A stretch of DNA of 64,000 nucleotides, taken from assembly GCA_943737045.1 (NCBI GenBank), contig CALSFV010000345.1:62001-126000 (forward strand). The letters are read 5' to 3'. This DNA comes from Parapristionchus giblindavisi (lineage: Eukaryota > Nematoda > Chromadorea > Rhabditida > Diplogasteridae). Under the pieces are notes generated by a model. The model was not told where the DNA came from. It saw only the letters and a program-made list of their open reading frames with translations, and did no database searches. Positions 22,548 to 34,797 of this stretch are shown in pieces. The translations under genes were made by a program, and so were the position numbers. Every line of letters starts with the position of its first letter. The stretch's first letter is position 1.

Positions 22548-25500
22548 TTATAATCTACTAGCAGTAGTGATTGCTTGTTGATTACGGTATGAATGGACAG
22601 GACTATTAGAAGTAGATGTGGATGATGTAATGAGGAGTGGATTATTTTGAGCATCAGGAAGATAGTAATGAGTGACTCCATCTTCATCTGATATAGCTGA
22701 TAAAGGAACTGAATCTGAACTTCCATCTGATGTCACAGCAAATAGTATTGGTTGACGAGGCTGAAATCATATAAATATCAATCAATCAGTTAATCAATCA
22801 ATATTCATATATTCCAAAGTACCAAAACAGGATGGCATGCATATAATTAGATTTAAAATGATATGAACTTACAATATCATCTTTATGTCCATTAGATATA
22901 GAAGGCATAGTAGTAGATTTGATAGTAGTATTGGTATTACTACCATTACTTCCTCCATTATCTTTCTTTCCATTCTTCTTTCCATCTTTCTTATCATTCA
23001 TATCTCCATTACTCGTTGATGCTTCCATTGAATGCATTACCATTCTTCTCATTGTTCGTGTTCCATCCGATGAGAATGACGTCATCAATGCCTCAAATCA
23101 ATAACCATCAATCAATTATTGATTAGTATGAATAAAATACAGGGTAGTGTGTGTTCTACACCGTACACCGATGATTGGTATACCGGTACACCGTACACCG
23201 AAAAGATAGCTGCAAAACAGGAAAATGGAACGGTGTGCCAAACTAAAGTGTGCCAGAGACATAGCGCAAAAAGTATAAAACTACGAAGCCTTCACGCGTT
23301 TTACGATTTTTTGTTGTTGAAAACCTCCGTATGTTAGGACTTTTTTTGAAAAAAAAAACTGGTCGCCGTTTGAAAATCTGTAACGTAGCTATTCGACCTA
23401 TGTCCGTGTATACTACAAACTGATGAACTACATTACCTTCTGCTTCTCAAGACACGATTGACAGAAGAAGTTAGTAGCTTGCGAAGCCGATTGATCACAA
23501 TGATTATTGATACAAGTAAATAGAAGAGATGAAGCTGAGAATGATCTACCCAGACGTGCACGACCTGTCTGTTTCTGAAATCAACACCATCAATCAAAAA
23601 AATACCCCAATATTCTCACAATATATTGTTTTATTGTAAAGTACCGTATACTATCATATGGTAGGAATTAATTATTCAATGAATACCTCTTTCGAGTTAG
23701 CAAATCTTTGTCTGGCCATCTTGATATATTCAGTAGCAATTTCATCCATATACTCGTGACTGGTCGCATTCAATTTAGCCGCCACGATACAGTTCGTACG
23801 AGATAATGCCTCCAGACACATCTGTAAGAATCAATCGATAATTGTTGAATAATTAAACAATCGATAGTGACATATGTCACCGTACATTTTCGAGCATCCA
23901 CATTGTGGGTACGGGTCAGTGTATAAATTGGTTGGCTTATAAAAACAGGTAACTTTTGCCGATTTCGGCGAAAGAGAGAGTAAAGTGAAAGAAAAGCAAT
24001 TTCGGCGAAATAGAGTCAGTTTATAACAATTACGGGTGAGTTCATAGTTGTTTAGATGTATGATACCTTGATATCCAAAGCATTCTCTTTATGTTTAGTA
24101 GTCAATCGAAGAGTTCTTCTAAACTGTTGAGTGATCTCATTCAGAATTCTCTTCTTCTCTTGTGTCTGACCCATTCCTCCTGATACACCTGATATTAATT
24201 ATCAAACTATATATACCATACCAATCAACAAATCAATAAAACAGTCATTCCTAATAAACTAAAATAACGAAATTTTTAATTCAATAAATCAATCCATAAA
24301 GTCCACAAAAAATATTACTCGGTAAATAAAGCACATAAATGCTCCAGTATCATTAATCAATGTTGTACATTAATCATGCAGTAATGAACTAACCAGTATG
24401 TCCAAGTGTCATACTCTTCTTCTCAGTACTTGTTTCTCTTCTGATTGGAGTAGTCTTTCGAGCTGATCCCCGACGAATATCAATACGAACCTATAAATAA
24501 TCAATAAAGATATTGTATTGATTAGAATGGAGATGAGATATGATAAGTAATGACCAACCAAATCCATATATTCATTCATATTCGTCAATGTATCTCCTTC
24601 ACATTGTTCCAATCTTTGAGCCATTCGTTCATCTTCTTCATCTCGCCACCTACAATATCAATTATCAATTTACAGTTATTTTATTACAAGTCAAATCTAT
24701 TTCAAATAAAACGTTAAAAAAACAAAATAATTCACATAAAGCATATTAATAAATTTATAGTTTTACTGTCATAGGAATACATCCGACAGCAATTGATTCT
24801 CTAATCGTATATGATTAATATTGATAGAGAAGGAAACATGAACCAACCAAGTGAAATCAGGTCCAGGATCAACAGAGAAATGAAGAGGAAGAAGATTACG
24901 ATTGGCATCCATCATTGGAATGATCTCTGGAATCATTACATTAATCATCATCTAATTAATAAAAATAAGAATATGCATGAAACAATTACAATAACGATAA
25001 TAAATAAACAAATAAGTATATTTACGTTGTAGATTGCTCTCGTCCCTCATACACACAAGTGGAGAGAAATGGGCAGAATCATAACAGAGAACGAGAGGTG
25101 ATCTGAATAGAATATCAATCAATAATGATGATGAAATCATATCTTCATGTTAAACATCTTCTAATGGTTCAACAACATATATTATGATGCAATAATGAAT
25201 ACATTATTATTTACATATATTAATTATATATCTTATGCTGATAATCTAATATATGAGTCATACCTATGACATTGTTCAGGAGGACATTCAAATGGTAGAT
25301 ATACTCCACCAAATCCAATCGGAGCTAATTCTTCTCCATTTGCATTACGAAGTATCTATAGAGTATTGATTAGTCTCATATCTACAGTATCCTCCATCTT
25401 ACCGTATCCGATACAACCACAATGGGTCTCTTGAGTACATGAGCTAGAGCGAAGACATGAATACTCTCCAATCCTTCATACATTTGATCTGATGACGATG

Positions 25501-28500
25501 ATTTCGATGATTCGTCTGTCTTACTGTAGATATAAACAATTATTGATTGGTAATCAATAACAACTGCAGTACCGTGGTGTGGGTGCGGCCAACTCGACGA
25601 CATTTCTCCATTCTGTAGCCCATTCTTCATCTGTCAATTGAAGACCAGCCGCCTCGTTAGCTTTCGATTCAGCCCATTTCCATCTAAATGAATGACTCAA
25701 TCGATCGATATTTGAATATGATTACAGTATACCTTCTCCATAAGGCATTCCTTCTCGATCCTCTCAAGAGTATCTCATAGAGAGCATTCCTCAGTAGTAA
25801 CTGTCGATCATGTAGACCCCACATTCCTTTAAAGATCAAAGATCAATTCCTTTAAAGATCAAAGATACGATAAGTTGACTAACCAAGTGAGGCAGCATGT
25901 AGTAGACAGTTTCCATCTCCTGTAGTGGATAGAGGCCATAATCGAGCACCAATTGTATTCCACCAATTCAGATGACCTGTAATGGAATAATATAATACAA
26001 TTCAAAGATAGACATTGTGTATGTGATTAAAGATGAAATGAAATGATTGATTGTAACATCAAAGAGGAATTATCAAATACTATTTTATTTGATCAAGAGA
26101 TCAAGATCGCTTCAATCACTAACTTGGTCAACGTAGGTCGAAAAGTATGTTAAGTACGAAGCCTACCGGATTTTGAGCCAAATTTGCCAAAAATCGAAAA
26201 ACCCGACCGGATTTTGAAAACCGATAACCTAGCTATTCGATCTATGATTGTCAAACATGATCAGTGATCATACCAAAACAATGTTTCTAAACTGAGATGA
26301 AACAAGTGAGAGAATAAAGTTCATTACAGTACATCGAAAGTAAGACGAGTGTTCACTCTTTCAAATTAATCAAGAGCCTTGATTCAAAACCACAGTACTA
26401 ATACTTTTTACTTATACTTATGCTGTTTAATCTTCAAAATGTTTCAAGAAGCGTATCTCGATAAAAATAAATAATATGAAATAGTAACTAACGTGAATTC
26501 TCCAATCTCCTCTGTGTAGCCATTTCAATGAGATCTTTCTCAAGAAAAGATCGGAAATCATGAGGATATCGATCGAGATTAGGAAGACAAAAGGCATATC
26601 CTGGTAGATTATCTTTCCCTCTATTACTTGTTGTATTTGATTGAGTAGAAGGAAGACATGATGGAGAAGACACTACTCCTACAATTAACATGATTAATAT
26701 AATATAGATCAAACCATATCAAGCAAGATGTCTATGATAAACGATATCATGCATTACAATATCTATCTCCACTACATTAACTCTATCCTATCTTTCAAAT
26801 TAATCATCAATCAGTACATCAATACATGACTATTTTTCATCAAATTCAATATCTCATATATTCTTCATATAATATATAGATAAGGATATCATACCATTAC
26901 TAGTAGATGGAGGCATATCCTTATCTTCACTCTTATCTTCTTCTTCTTTTATTCCTACTCCTTCTTCCTCTTCAATCTCTAATCGTTTCTTCTCTGCTGA
27001 TTCTTCCCAATTATCGTTGTTCCCTGAACATCAATCGAATGAATAAACTCATTTCGTGATCAATCCATCAGATGCAAATACCGTAACCGATAGTACAAAA
27101 GGGAGGGGAAAGAATGGATATGTATACACTCTTTCAACATATGTAGACAATGGCACAGATGGAGGATCTCTTTCATCTATACAATACATATAGATAGATT
27201 GTATATATCTATATCTATTCACTTCAATCATAATACCCTCTATTCAGAAGTATATCAACCATATTTCTACAGTGATAGATAGAGTAAACAAATCAATCAA
27301 TAAATAAGAATGAATGAATGGATATGAGGAATAATAAGAAATATGAGAATAGATAGAGGATTAACAGATAGATAAGTATAATACGAGCATAGCTACGTTA
27401 CTGATTTGCAAAATGCGTTCAGATTTTCAAAATAAAATCCCAAAATGCGGTCAGGCTTCGACGTATGGAACGTACATTTTCGACCTGTGAATACGAGGAT
27501 AGAGTAGAATAAGCTACAATATCAGTCTGGAGCACTAAGAAGAAACGAAGACAAAAAGGAAGTCCTTAATGTTTGATGTATTCATTTGAGTCATGAAGGA
27601 CACTCACGAATTAGTCTCATTTTAGATGATAGAAACAAATATTGAGAGGAGATGAAATGAGTATATTGTTATAGAATAATCGAGAGAGTAAGAGATAGAT
27701 GGTATAACAATAAGAGGATTACTATGTCAGATACAGACCATCTACATATTCAAAGAGAATCAAGAGGAGGAGGAGGGAGAGAGAAGGATGGAGAGGGAGA
27801 GGGAGAGGAGGATGGAGGAACAGGGAGGAAGACATAGTGTTCTGCGTGTGTGTTTACTGTAATGGCCCACTCCTGTCCCCTCCTTCGATAGAAAATGAAG
27901 AAGAAGAAGAAGGAATATGGAGAGAGAGAGGGAGAGGAGAAGGATGAAACTTGAAAACAATAACGAGTCCCTATGACGAGAGTAAGACTGAAAGAAGATG
28001 ATGAAGAGGGAGATAAAGATACAGAACTGTTAGATGAGAGATCATATATGAAGACTATCATATCATGCCTTCTCTCACTCCATCATAGAGATCTAGAGGA
28101 GTAGAGAAAAGAATGGAATAGGGAGAAGAATAATGAATAGAGTAATAATAGAAGGAATAGAACGAGTAATATATTGAGTTATAGAGAATATGAGAACATG
28201 TTGAATGGAGAATAGAAAGAAAGAAGAAGAAGAAGAAGAAGAAGAAGAAGAAGAAAAAGAAGAAGACAGAATAGAATGAATCAACAAATATTCTCACATT
28301 TACTTTTTCCTTTCTCTTTGTGAACTGATGGGAAATATGAGATGAAGAGAGAGAGGTGATAAGAAGAGAGAGGAGGAGGAAGAGGGAGAGAGAGAAAGAG
28401 GAGGAGGACAGAGGAGAGAGGGACAGAGAGATAGAGAACATAGAGGCAGAGGGAGAAAGTGTCAGAGACAAAGAGACACAGAATGACAAGAGCTGCAAAA

Positions 28501-31274
28501 AATATAGAAATAGAGACTATAAGAGCATGAATAGCGTTGAGAGATAGAGAGAGGGATATGGAGAATGAGGGAAAGAGAGAGATAGAGGTAAAAGTGGGGA
28601 TATGAATGTGATAAGTGATCTCTCTCTCTCTCTCCGTTCTTTCTTTTGTTTCTCACTTGACGTCGATTGATGAAAAAAGAAAAAAAGGTAAAGAGAAGAG
28701 GAGAAGAAGAGAAAGGTAGAAATGATAGATAGAGTGAAGAGAGATAGAGAGAATAAGAACAAGAGATTATATGGTATGATTGTAACCAGAGATTCATACT
28801 ACTTTATCATAATTATCTATATTCTATTCTTATATATTTATATTATATTATTATTATTTACAGCCATACCCTATTTTCCGACGTCAACAGTTCTACATAT
28901 TGACTGGGTATTATGGAAGAAGAGAAGAGGAGGGAGATTTGTCTCCCTTTAAAGCTCAACACATCGACAACATTGAAAGAGAAGATAAAGAAGAAGTGAA
29001 TAAATAGATATACATGATATATAGAAGGAGAATTGAATGACAACTATATGATATAATGTATACAGGTAGATGGATGAAGAGAGAGAGACTCAATTGATAT
29101 CCCTCCTCTTCCTTCTCTCGGTCCAACGACATAGTTGATGTTGATGAGATATGACAGTTAATGATGAGAGATACATTGTGATAGAGAGGATATTGTATGG
29201 AATGGAAGAGATTGAATGGAGTATCATCATAGATGGAATAGAAGAAGACTGAGAAGAGAATGAAGATGGAATGAATGAAGGGAGATAGAGAAGAGGGGGA
29301 AGGGAAAGAGTTGAACGGAAGGAACACTTGCAAAAGAATTGATATGAAATAGACCAATTCTATTTGATAGATAGAAGAAGAAGAAACTATCTCATTCTTC
29401 TCACTCTCCCTATCCCTTTTACTAGTGAAACGTTCTTATAGAGGATGAAATTAAGATGAACGACTTACGATATTCATTGATTTTAAATGAAAACTGATTC
29501 TTATTTTTATTCGTACTAATTTCATCGTTTATAATAACCATTCCCTATTAGTATATTGAAGAATCTATACAAGAGTGGATCGATGTCCGAATGAACAATG
29601 ATGGATCATAAAATGAAATGAAGGAGGAACGAAGAAGTCGAAGAAGAAGAGGAATAAATAGAGAGAGGAGAGATATATGAGCAGAGAAGAGTGTATTATG
29701 GTGATTGAATATAGTAAAAGAGAATAGATGAAGAGATAAAAGGATGAGGATGATGAAGAAGTCATTAATAATAATATTATGTGAAGATGATTCAACGATC
29801 GATCAAAATGTATGAGAGATTCACAATGATTGACGCTTATTGCTTGGTCTGCAGATCAAGTTCAAGAATCGACATCGTCATAGTTGAGAAGAAAGAAGAA
29901 AGAAGGATAAGAGGAATGGAGAAGGTGAGAGAATAGAAAGATAAGTAGTGGAAGAGAATGGAGGAAGGAACGAAGAAAGAGAAGAAGAAGAGATGAAAGA
30001 TTAGAATATTATATGAGAAGATGGACTAAGAATATGAATAAAGAGAATTAAAAGTAGAATGAAGTATATTAATGTTCACTATTATTGATTGCAAAATAAA
30101 GTGTATGGAAAGTTATAATTAAGTAGTAAACATAAATACATTCTAAATAACAGTAAATATGAACACGATTAAACGACATGATACACAATAGACACATTCT
30201 GACATAAAGATCAAAGATCATAGTTCATATGTAAAATGTATAACAGGACTCTTAATCATTATTCTCTTTTTGTTCAACGTAAACATTGTAATATTGTTAT
30301 CAACTCAGAACTCCCAAATGAGGATGAAGAAAGGGAGTAGAATAAGAAGAGAAAGATATATAGACAAATATCATATAATAAATATCATAACGAATAAAGT
30401 TCTAACAAAATCAATGAATGGAATCATATTGGATATAAATAAATTGAGAGAGAGAAGGAGTAAGTTGGGAATAGAAGAAGAGAGTAAAGAAGAAGACGAT
30501 GAGAGGCATGGAGAAAGAACAGAGATATGGAAAAGAGACTTGAGAAAGGAAAGGGGGCAAAAACATGTTGACCATCCTGAGTGAACGAGGCAGAGGGAGA
30601 GGGAGGGAGAGGGAGAGGGAGAGAGTAAGTTAGAGAGGGTGGAGGATAAGAGAGGATGGGAATGGAATCCTCCCCTTCTTCAACTTAATAGACGTCAATC
30701 TATATACGATGATGATGAAGGTACATACAATAATAGTCAATAAGGGATAGATGAAAGATAAGATCAAGATATGAAAGAGGAAGAAGAAATTGAAATATTT
30801 ATGAGGTAAATACATTCTTCTCTCACTATTTCTCATTGTGAAGAAGGAAACAAGTTAGAATATGTGGAGAGATAAGTACATATCAATAATTAGTTTCATA
30901 ATCACGACGAATTTGATGATCAATGGTCATCCAAAAGGAAGAAAAAAGAAAAGAGAAGAGGAGTTAAAAGAAAGAAGAGGCGACGTTTGAGCAAAGCACA
31001 AATTGATTGTAAAAACAAGATGAGTCATATCAACACTTTCACCCCCACTCATACTAAGATCACACAAAGGGCACACTTTTTACCCCCCAAAGAAATGACC
31101 TACTACTGGAGAAAACAAACAATATATCGCTCATGAAAGATCAAAGATCAATATTTTTAATCTAGAAGTCAAAGATCAACGTGATAACTAAAGAATGATC
31201 AAAGATCAGATCAAATTTCTCTCACCTTGTATGGTCACATATGACGCACCAGGAACCCGATCCTCTTCATCCAT
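22548..31274 (-). CDS. OTUD7: OTUD7/Cezanne-type OTU deubiquitinase
   Basis: A cysteine protease that removes ubiquitin chains; the vertebrate Cezanne family prefers K11 linkages. About 17 exons, the first at 31226-31274 ([16 protein letters not shown]), then a 4.2-kb intron to about 27023. The pre-catalytic block is [20 protein letters not shown] (26493-26694). The active-site cysteine block is [15 protein letters not shown] (25885-25979), followed by [39 protein letters not shown] and FGGVYLPFE. The catalytic histidine lies in [12 protein letters not shown] (25031-25103), followed by [16 protein letters not shown], which is diagnostic of OTUD7. Near the C-terminus an A20-type zinc finger (C-x4-C-x11-C-x2-C, 23440-23574) is present. 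The vertebrate UBA domain was not found. The tail is Ser/Thr/Asn-rich. Confidence 0.92.
23158..23203 (+). repeat. TACACCG repeat, third copy
   Basis: Reads CTACACCGTACACCG, a short interruption, then CCGGTACACCGTACACCG, inside an OTUD7 intron. It is shorter than, but clearly related to, the copies at 16722 and 19815, showing a dispersed family. Confidence 0.7.
23260..23402. mobile_element. CATAGGTCG-type MITE, copy A
   Basis: Diverged left end CATAGCGCAAAAAGTATAA and well-preserved right end TAACGTAGCTATTCGACCTATG. The interior has CGAAGCCT and a GGTCGCCGTTTGAAAA block shared with the other copies. It lies in an OTUD7 intron and is non-coding. Confidence 0.6.
26131..26246. mobile_element. 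CATAGGTCG-type MITE, copy B
   Basis: Left end CGTAGGTCGAAAAGTATGTT, right end TAACCTAGCTATTCGATCTATG (inverted). The interior has TTGCCAAAAATCGAAAAACC and GACCGGATTTTGAAAACCG. It is the best companion of the copy at 62715 and lies in an OTUD7 intron. Confidence 0.8.
27388..27489. mobile_element. CATAGGTCG-type MITE, copy C (inverted)
   Basis: Read on the minus strand it starts CACAGGTCGAAAATGTACGT and ends GTAACGTAGCTATG, with CCTGACCGCATTTT inside. It is more diverged than copies B and D and lies in the first OTUD7 intron. Confidence 0.6.
27700..31225. repeat. Purine-rich low-complexity DNA in OTUD7 intron 1
   Basis: The plus strand is dominated by GA, GAA and GGGAGA units over about 3.5 kb (so CU-rich in OTUD7 pre-mRNA). 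Discrete tracts lie near 27765-27830, 28219-28262, 28350-28450, 28540-28590 and 30588-30625. Long minus-strand open frames here encode only Ser/Leu/Pro/Phe runs expected from CT-rich DNA. GATCAAAGATC occurs at 30209, 31139 and 31197. Confidence 0.7.
28219..28262 (+). repeat. (GAA)n microsatellite
   Basis: About 14 GAA units with one A-rich interruption. Such purine-pyrimidine mirror repeats can form triplex DNA. Confidence 0.9.
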
Positions 31275-34200
31275 TATCGATTGATTGAGATTGTATCGAT
31301 CGATACCCTGATACCGTAATCAACCCTGAATCAGGAGATGAAAGATGGATGAGACGAAGACAAAAATAAAGAATGAGACACGATAGACGTTATGAGAACA
31401 AAGTGTAACTTAAGTGTGTGATAATGTGAAAGATGAAAAAGAACTGAAGGAGGAGAAGAGAATAGAATAGAAGCAAGCAAGAGTACACTGTGATTGAGAT
31501 GAATTGAGTCTATGAGGGAGAGGGAGAGAGGGAGGAGAATGTTACAATCCTCCCTCTCCTTCTCTACAGTGTTGCTTATAATAGAATTAGATGAACACTA
31601 ATATGATAGAGTGTACTATGAGGAATGAGGAACGTTGTGATGAACATAAACAACTATGTTTATAATGATACATTCTGTATACAATATACAAGAGATGTGA
31701 TGTAATGATGCATGCATTGGGAAACGTCGTCCCATTTTATGCACTCAGCACATTGGAATGAAAACATTTGTGAAATAGATAGATAGGTGATGAGAGAGTG
31801 CATACGGGGAGGATCAAGAGGGAGAGGGAAAGGGAGAGGGAGAGGAGGTAAAGAGGATGAATGAAGGGTGGCCCATTTAGAGGAACGATGAGAAGGAAGG
31901 AAGAAGAAGAAGAAGGTGAATGAAGGAGAGGAAGAAGAGGTAAGAGGAAGATGGGCAAAAAGTGATGATGGTATGTGTGGAAGAAGAAGAAGATTAACGG
32001 AGATGGAAGAGTATTGAAATAGAGATAGATGAAAGATAAGAGAAGTTGAGAGAGAGTATAGAGATAAAGAGGTAGGGATGAGTCAGAGAGAACACAGATT
32101 GAGAGAATATAAAATATGAATAAAAAGAAAGAAAGAAAGAATGAGAGCATAAGTACATTCCATCCTCTCATTGTTTATGGTTGAATGTGGTGTTTTAGTT
32201 AACTAAGTCCTATGTTTACTTCTAGAGAAAGATCCTCTCTCTCAGTCATATCACTTATCTCTCTTCATGAATAATGAGAGGGAAAAGAAAGAAGAGAGAG
32301 AATTAAGTCTTATTCATCTTTCTTTATTTCTATTAAATCACCAATCATCAACACTTATCTATTATTGTCTTCATCATTCTCTCATATCATTCCAATATAC
32401 TTTGATCATCAATCATAACTAATCAATGTTTCCTTACAAGGGAATGAATGATCTCAACCCATAAAGCTATTCCGGATGAAATTTTGCAAGAGGTAGGTTA
32501 AGGTATTGGAAAATATATGAAGTTAAAAAATGCTTGCGTCCAAAAGCAAAAGGTTGAAATCGATACAAAATTTGAAGCTTAGATCGGATGGAAACAAATT
32601 TCAGTTCTTGATCATTCCTTTTTTGATTTTCACAAAGTTGGTTGAAATTACAATAAGAATACGACAAAAAGCTATGCCGCAGAGGGTTGATTTTTTTTGC
32701 ACGCGAGCATTTTTTATAAACTTCAGATATCATTTGTAAATGCCGTAACAAACTTTCAACCGGAGTGGCTTCCGCGAAAAGAGACCATTCCCTTTTTAGT
32801 ATCTCAAAAGGATGAATGGATCACAGTAAAGTGATAGAAAATGATGAGATTACAGAACGTATGAATACAAATAGATAGAATTGAAATGAATAGTCTAAGA
32901 GGAAGGAAGATTGAATACAGATGGTGAATGAGAGAAGATATACTAATCAAGACCAAAAGTAAAGTAGATGAAGGGAGATAGAAGGTTCATCCATCTAACA
33001 TCTCTCTACTACATTCTCTTCTTCTTCCTTCTTTCTCTAAATGAAGTCTTTTTTACCCTCTTCCATATATGGAGAATAGAAATAGACTGAGTAGAAGGCC
33101 ATCCCTTCCCTATCTCCATCCTCTTACTACTCTCATCTATTTTACTACTCATAACAATACGAAGAAAGATGGACATTAATTGACTTTATTTAAGATATAT
33201 AAGAATAGATTGATATATAGTAATGAAATAAGGATGAGATTGAGATAAAGAAGGAATAGATAGAGAGAGAGGCTAAGTTTACATAAGGATCACATATATT
33301 AATGACAATATCTACTCGATCTAAGTACTCTTTACCTCTCTCCATCTTGAATGGCAAGAGGAGATTATACATTGCATCGAATGTTTGATGATTAGAGAGT
33401 GCAAGAAGGTTTGAGATTAGAGAAGAAGAAGAAGAAGAGGAGGAGGATCACTAGAGGTGAAGTACATACAACAACAGTACGATAAAGGGAATGATTTACT
33501 ATAGTATTGAATGATAGAGGGAAGAGGATAGAAGAGACAACATCAAGTAGTGTCAATAGATAATGCATGAGTCAGCCAATATACAAGCGGAAGACATGTT
33601 TTATGCTGAGGAAGAAGAAGTGTAAGAGGTATGTGTGGATAAGAATGAATAAGTAACAAATGAAGAAGGACGAAAGGATCAACTGCTACATAGAATAATT
33701 GAAAAGTAAGAGAAATATACACTATAGGAGAAGAAGAGGATTAACTTTGAAAATAATAAAAGGAGTGTGAAACGGGTTATGATCAATGCAAATGTTAGAA
33801 CGATATGAAAGCGAGAAGATAGATAGAGAGGAAACATAGTTGTGAATTATAAATCAATTGATAATTTAATCAACATTAATTTAATACCAATACGTGTACT
33901 GATCTCTGAAAAGTTTAGACCAAAATAGAATCGTAGGAAATATTGGAAACTAAAATAGAAATCAGTTGGCGGAATAACTAAATGAGTAACATAACAACCA
34001 GGATAGACATACAGGAAGAGAATGAAAATGAATCACTACATCAGTGACAGAGAAATGTGCTCTTGGAAAAAAACGTTGCGATGCATGAGACAATTAAAGA
34101 ATAGATTCGTGAAGAACAAACGAAGCCGAGACTGTGCGAGAAGAAGAAGAAGAAGAAGAGAAAGGTGAAGAAGAGACGACGAAGGAACATCCAAACTATT

Positions 34201-34797
34201 CCATTCACAATCACAAAGAGATGATGCAGAACATGCATGAATAAATAGAAAGCGTACGAGAAGTGAAGAATAATGATGGCGCATCGTTCTCTATCGTTTA
34301 CAATACAAACAATGGCAAATGATATGATGGCAGAGAAAAAAGACAACGAAATGGGCAGTAATGCATCATACTGCATTTCGTAATGCTTAAGAAAAGGTAA
34401 AGAAACGTGTACGTATTGAAATATGGTGAGAACGGGGCAAATCCTAGACGAAATAGCACTAGGCTGCAATAGAGAGTGAATAGAATGAAAGAGTGATGAG
34501 AGAGTGTGCACAAGTGAGAGACGGGTATTGGCAACTAGCCAGATGAGACGAACATAGAGAAAGCGAGAGAGCATGTGAAAGTGAGAGAGCGCAAAAAGTA
34601 TATTGTAGCCTCACAGATGCGGCATTTCCGTGTGAGACCATATTTATTCAAACTCTTTTCTGCGAGGCGTGGCGAAAACAAGTTCATTTTCGAAGTTTTC
34701 AGGCATTGAGCGTTTTGCTCATTTTAAACCATTTTTTTCAATATTTGTTTATTGTTTCGTTGATTTGTGGGTCTTGGGGTGAGGTTAAGAACTAATA
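31275..34797. other. Divergent intergenic region, OTUD7 / SON
   Basis: 3.5 kb between oppositely transcribed genes, so promoters for both should lie here. It is mostly GA-rich on the plus strand (31500-32160, 32900-33700). It contains one TIR-bounded insertion at 32438-32797. A long minus-strand open frame (34041-34574) next to the SON start is hydrophobic and antisense to purine-rich DNA; it has no family resemblance. No TATA box or other defined element was seen. Confidence 0.5.
32438..32797. mobile_element. 360-bp TA-flanked TIR element
   Basis: The left end (CAAGGGAATG...GATCTC...AGCTATTCCGGATGAAA) aligns over about 45 bp with the reverse complement of the right end (AAAAGGGAATGGTCTC...AGCCACTCCGGTTGAAA). 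TA dinucleotides sit at both outer borders, as in Tc1/mariner-type non-autonomous elements. The interior is less AT/GA-biased than its surroundings and non-coding. Confidence 0.6.

Noticed and set aside
28058..28498. 146-codon minus-strand frame in OTUD7 intron 1
   Set aside because: It contains the (GAA)n microsatellite read as Phe/Ser runs and lies wholly within an intron.
34041..34574. 177-codon minus-strand frame next to the SON start
   Set aside because: Hydrophobic but without any family pattern, opposite purine-rich DNA with AAGAAG runs; most likely a composition effect in the promoter region.
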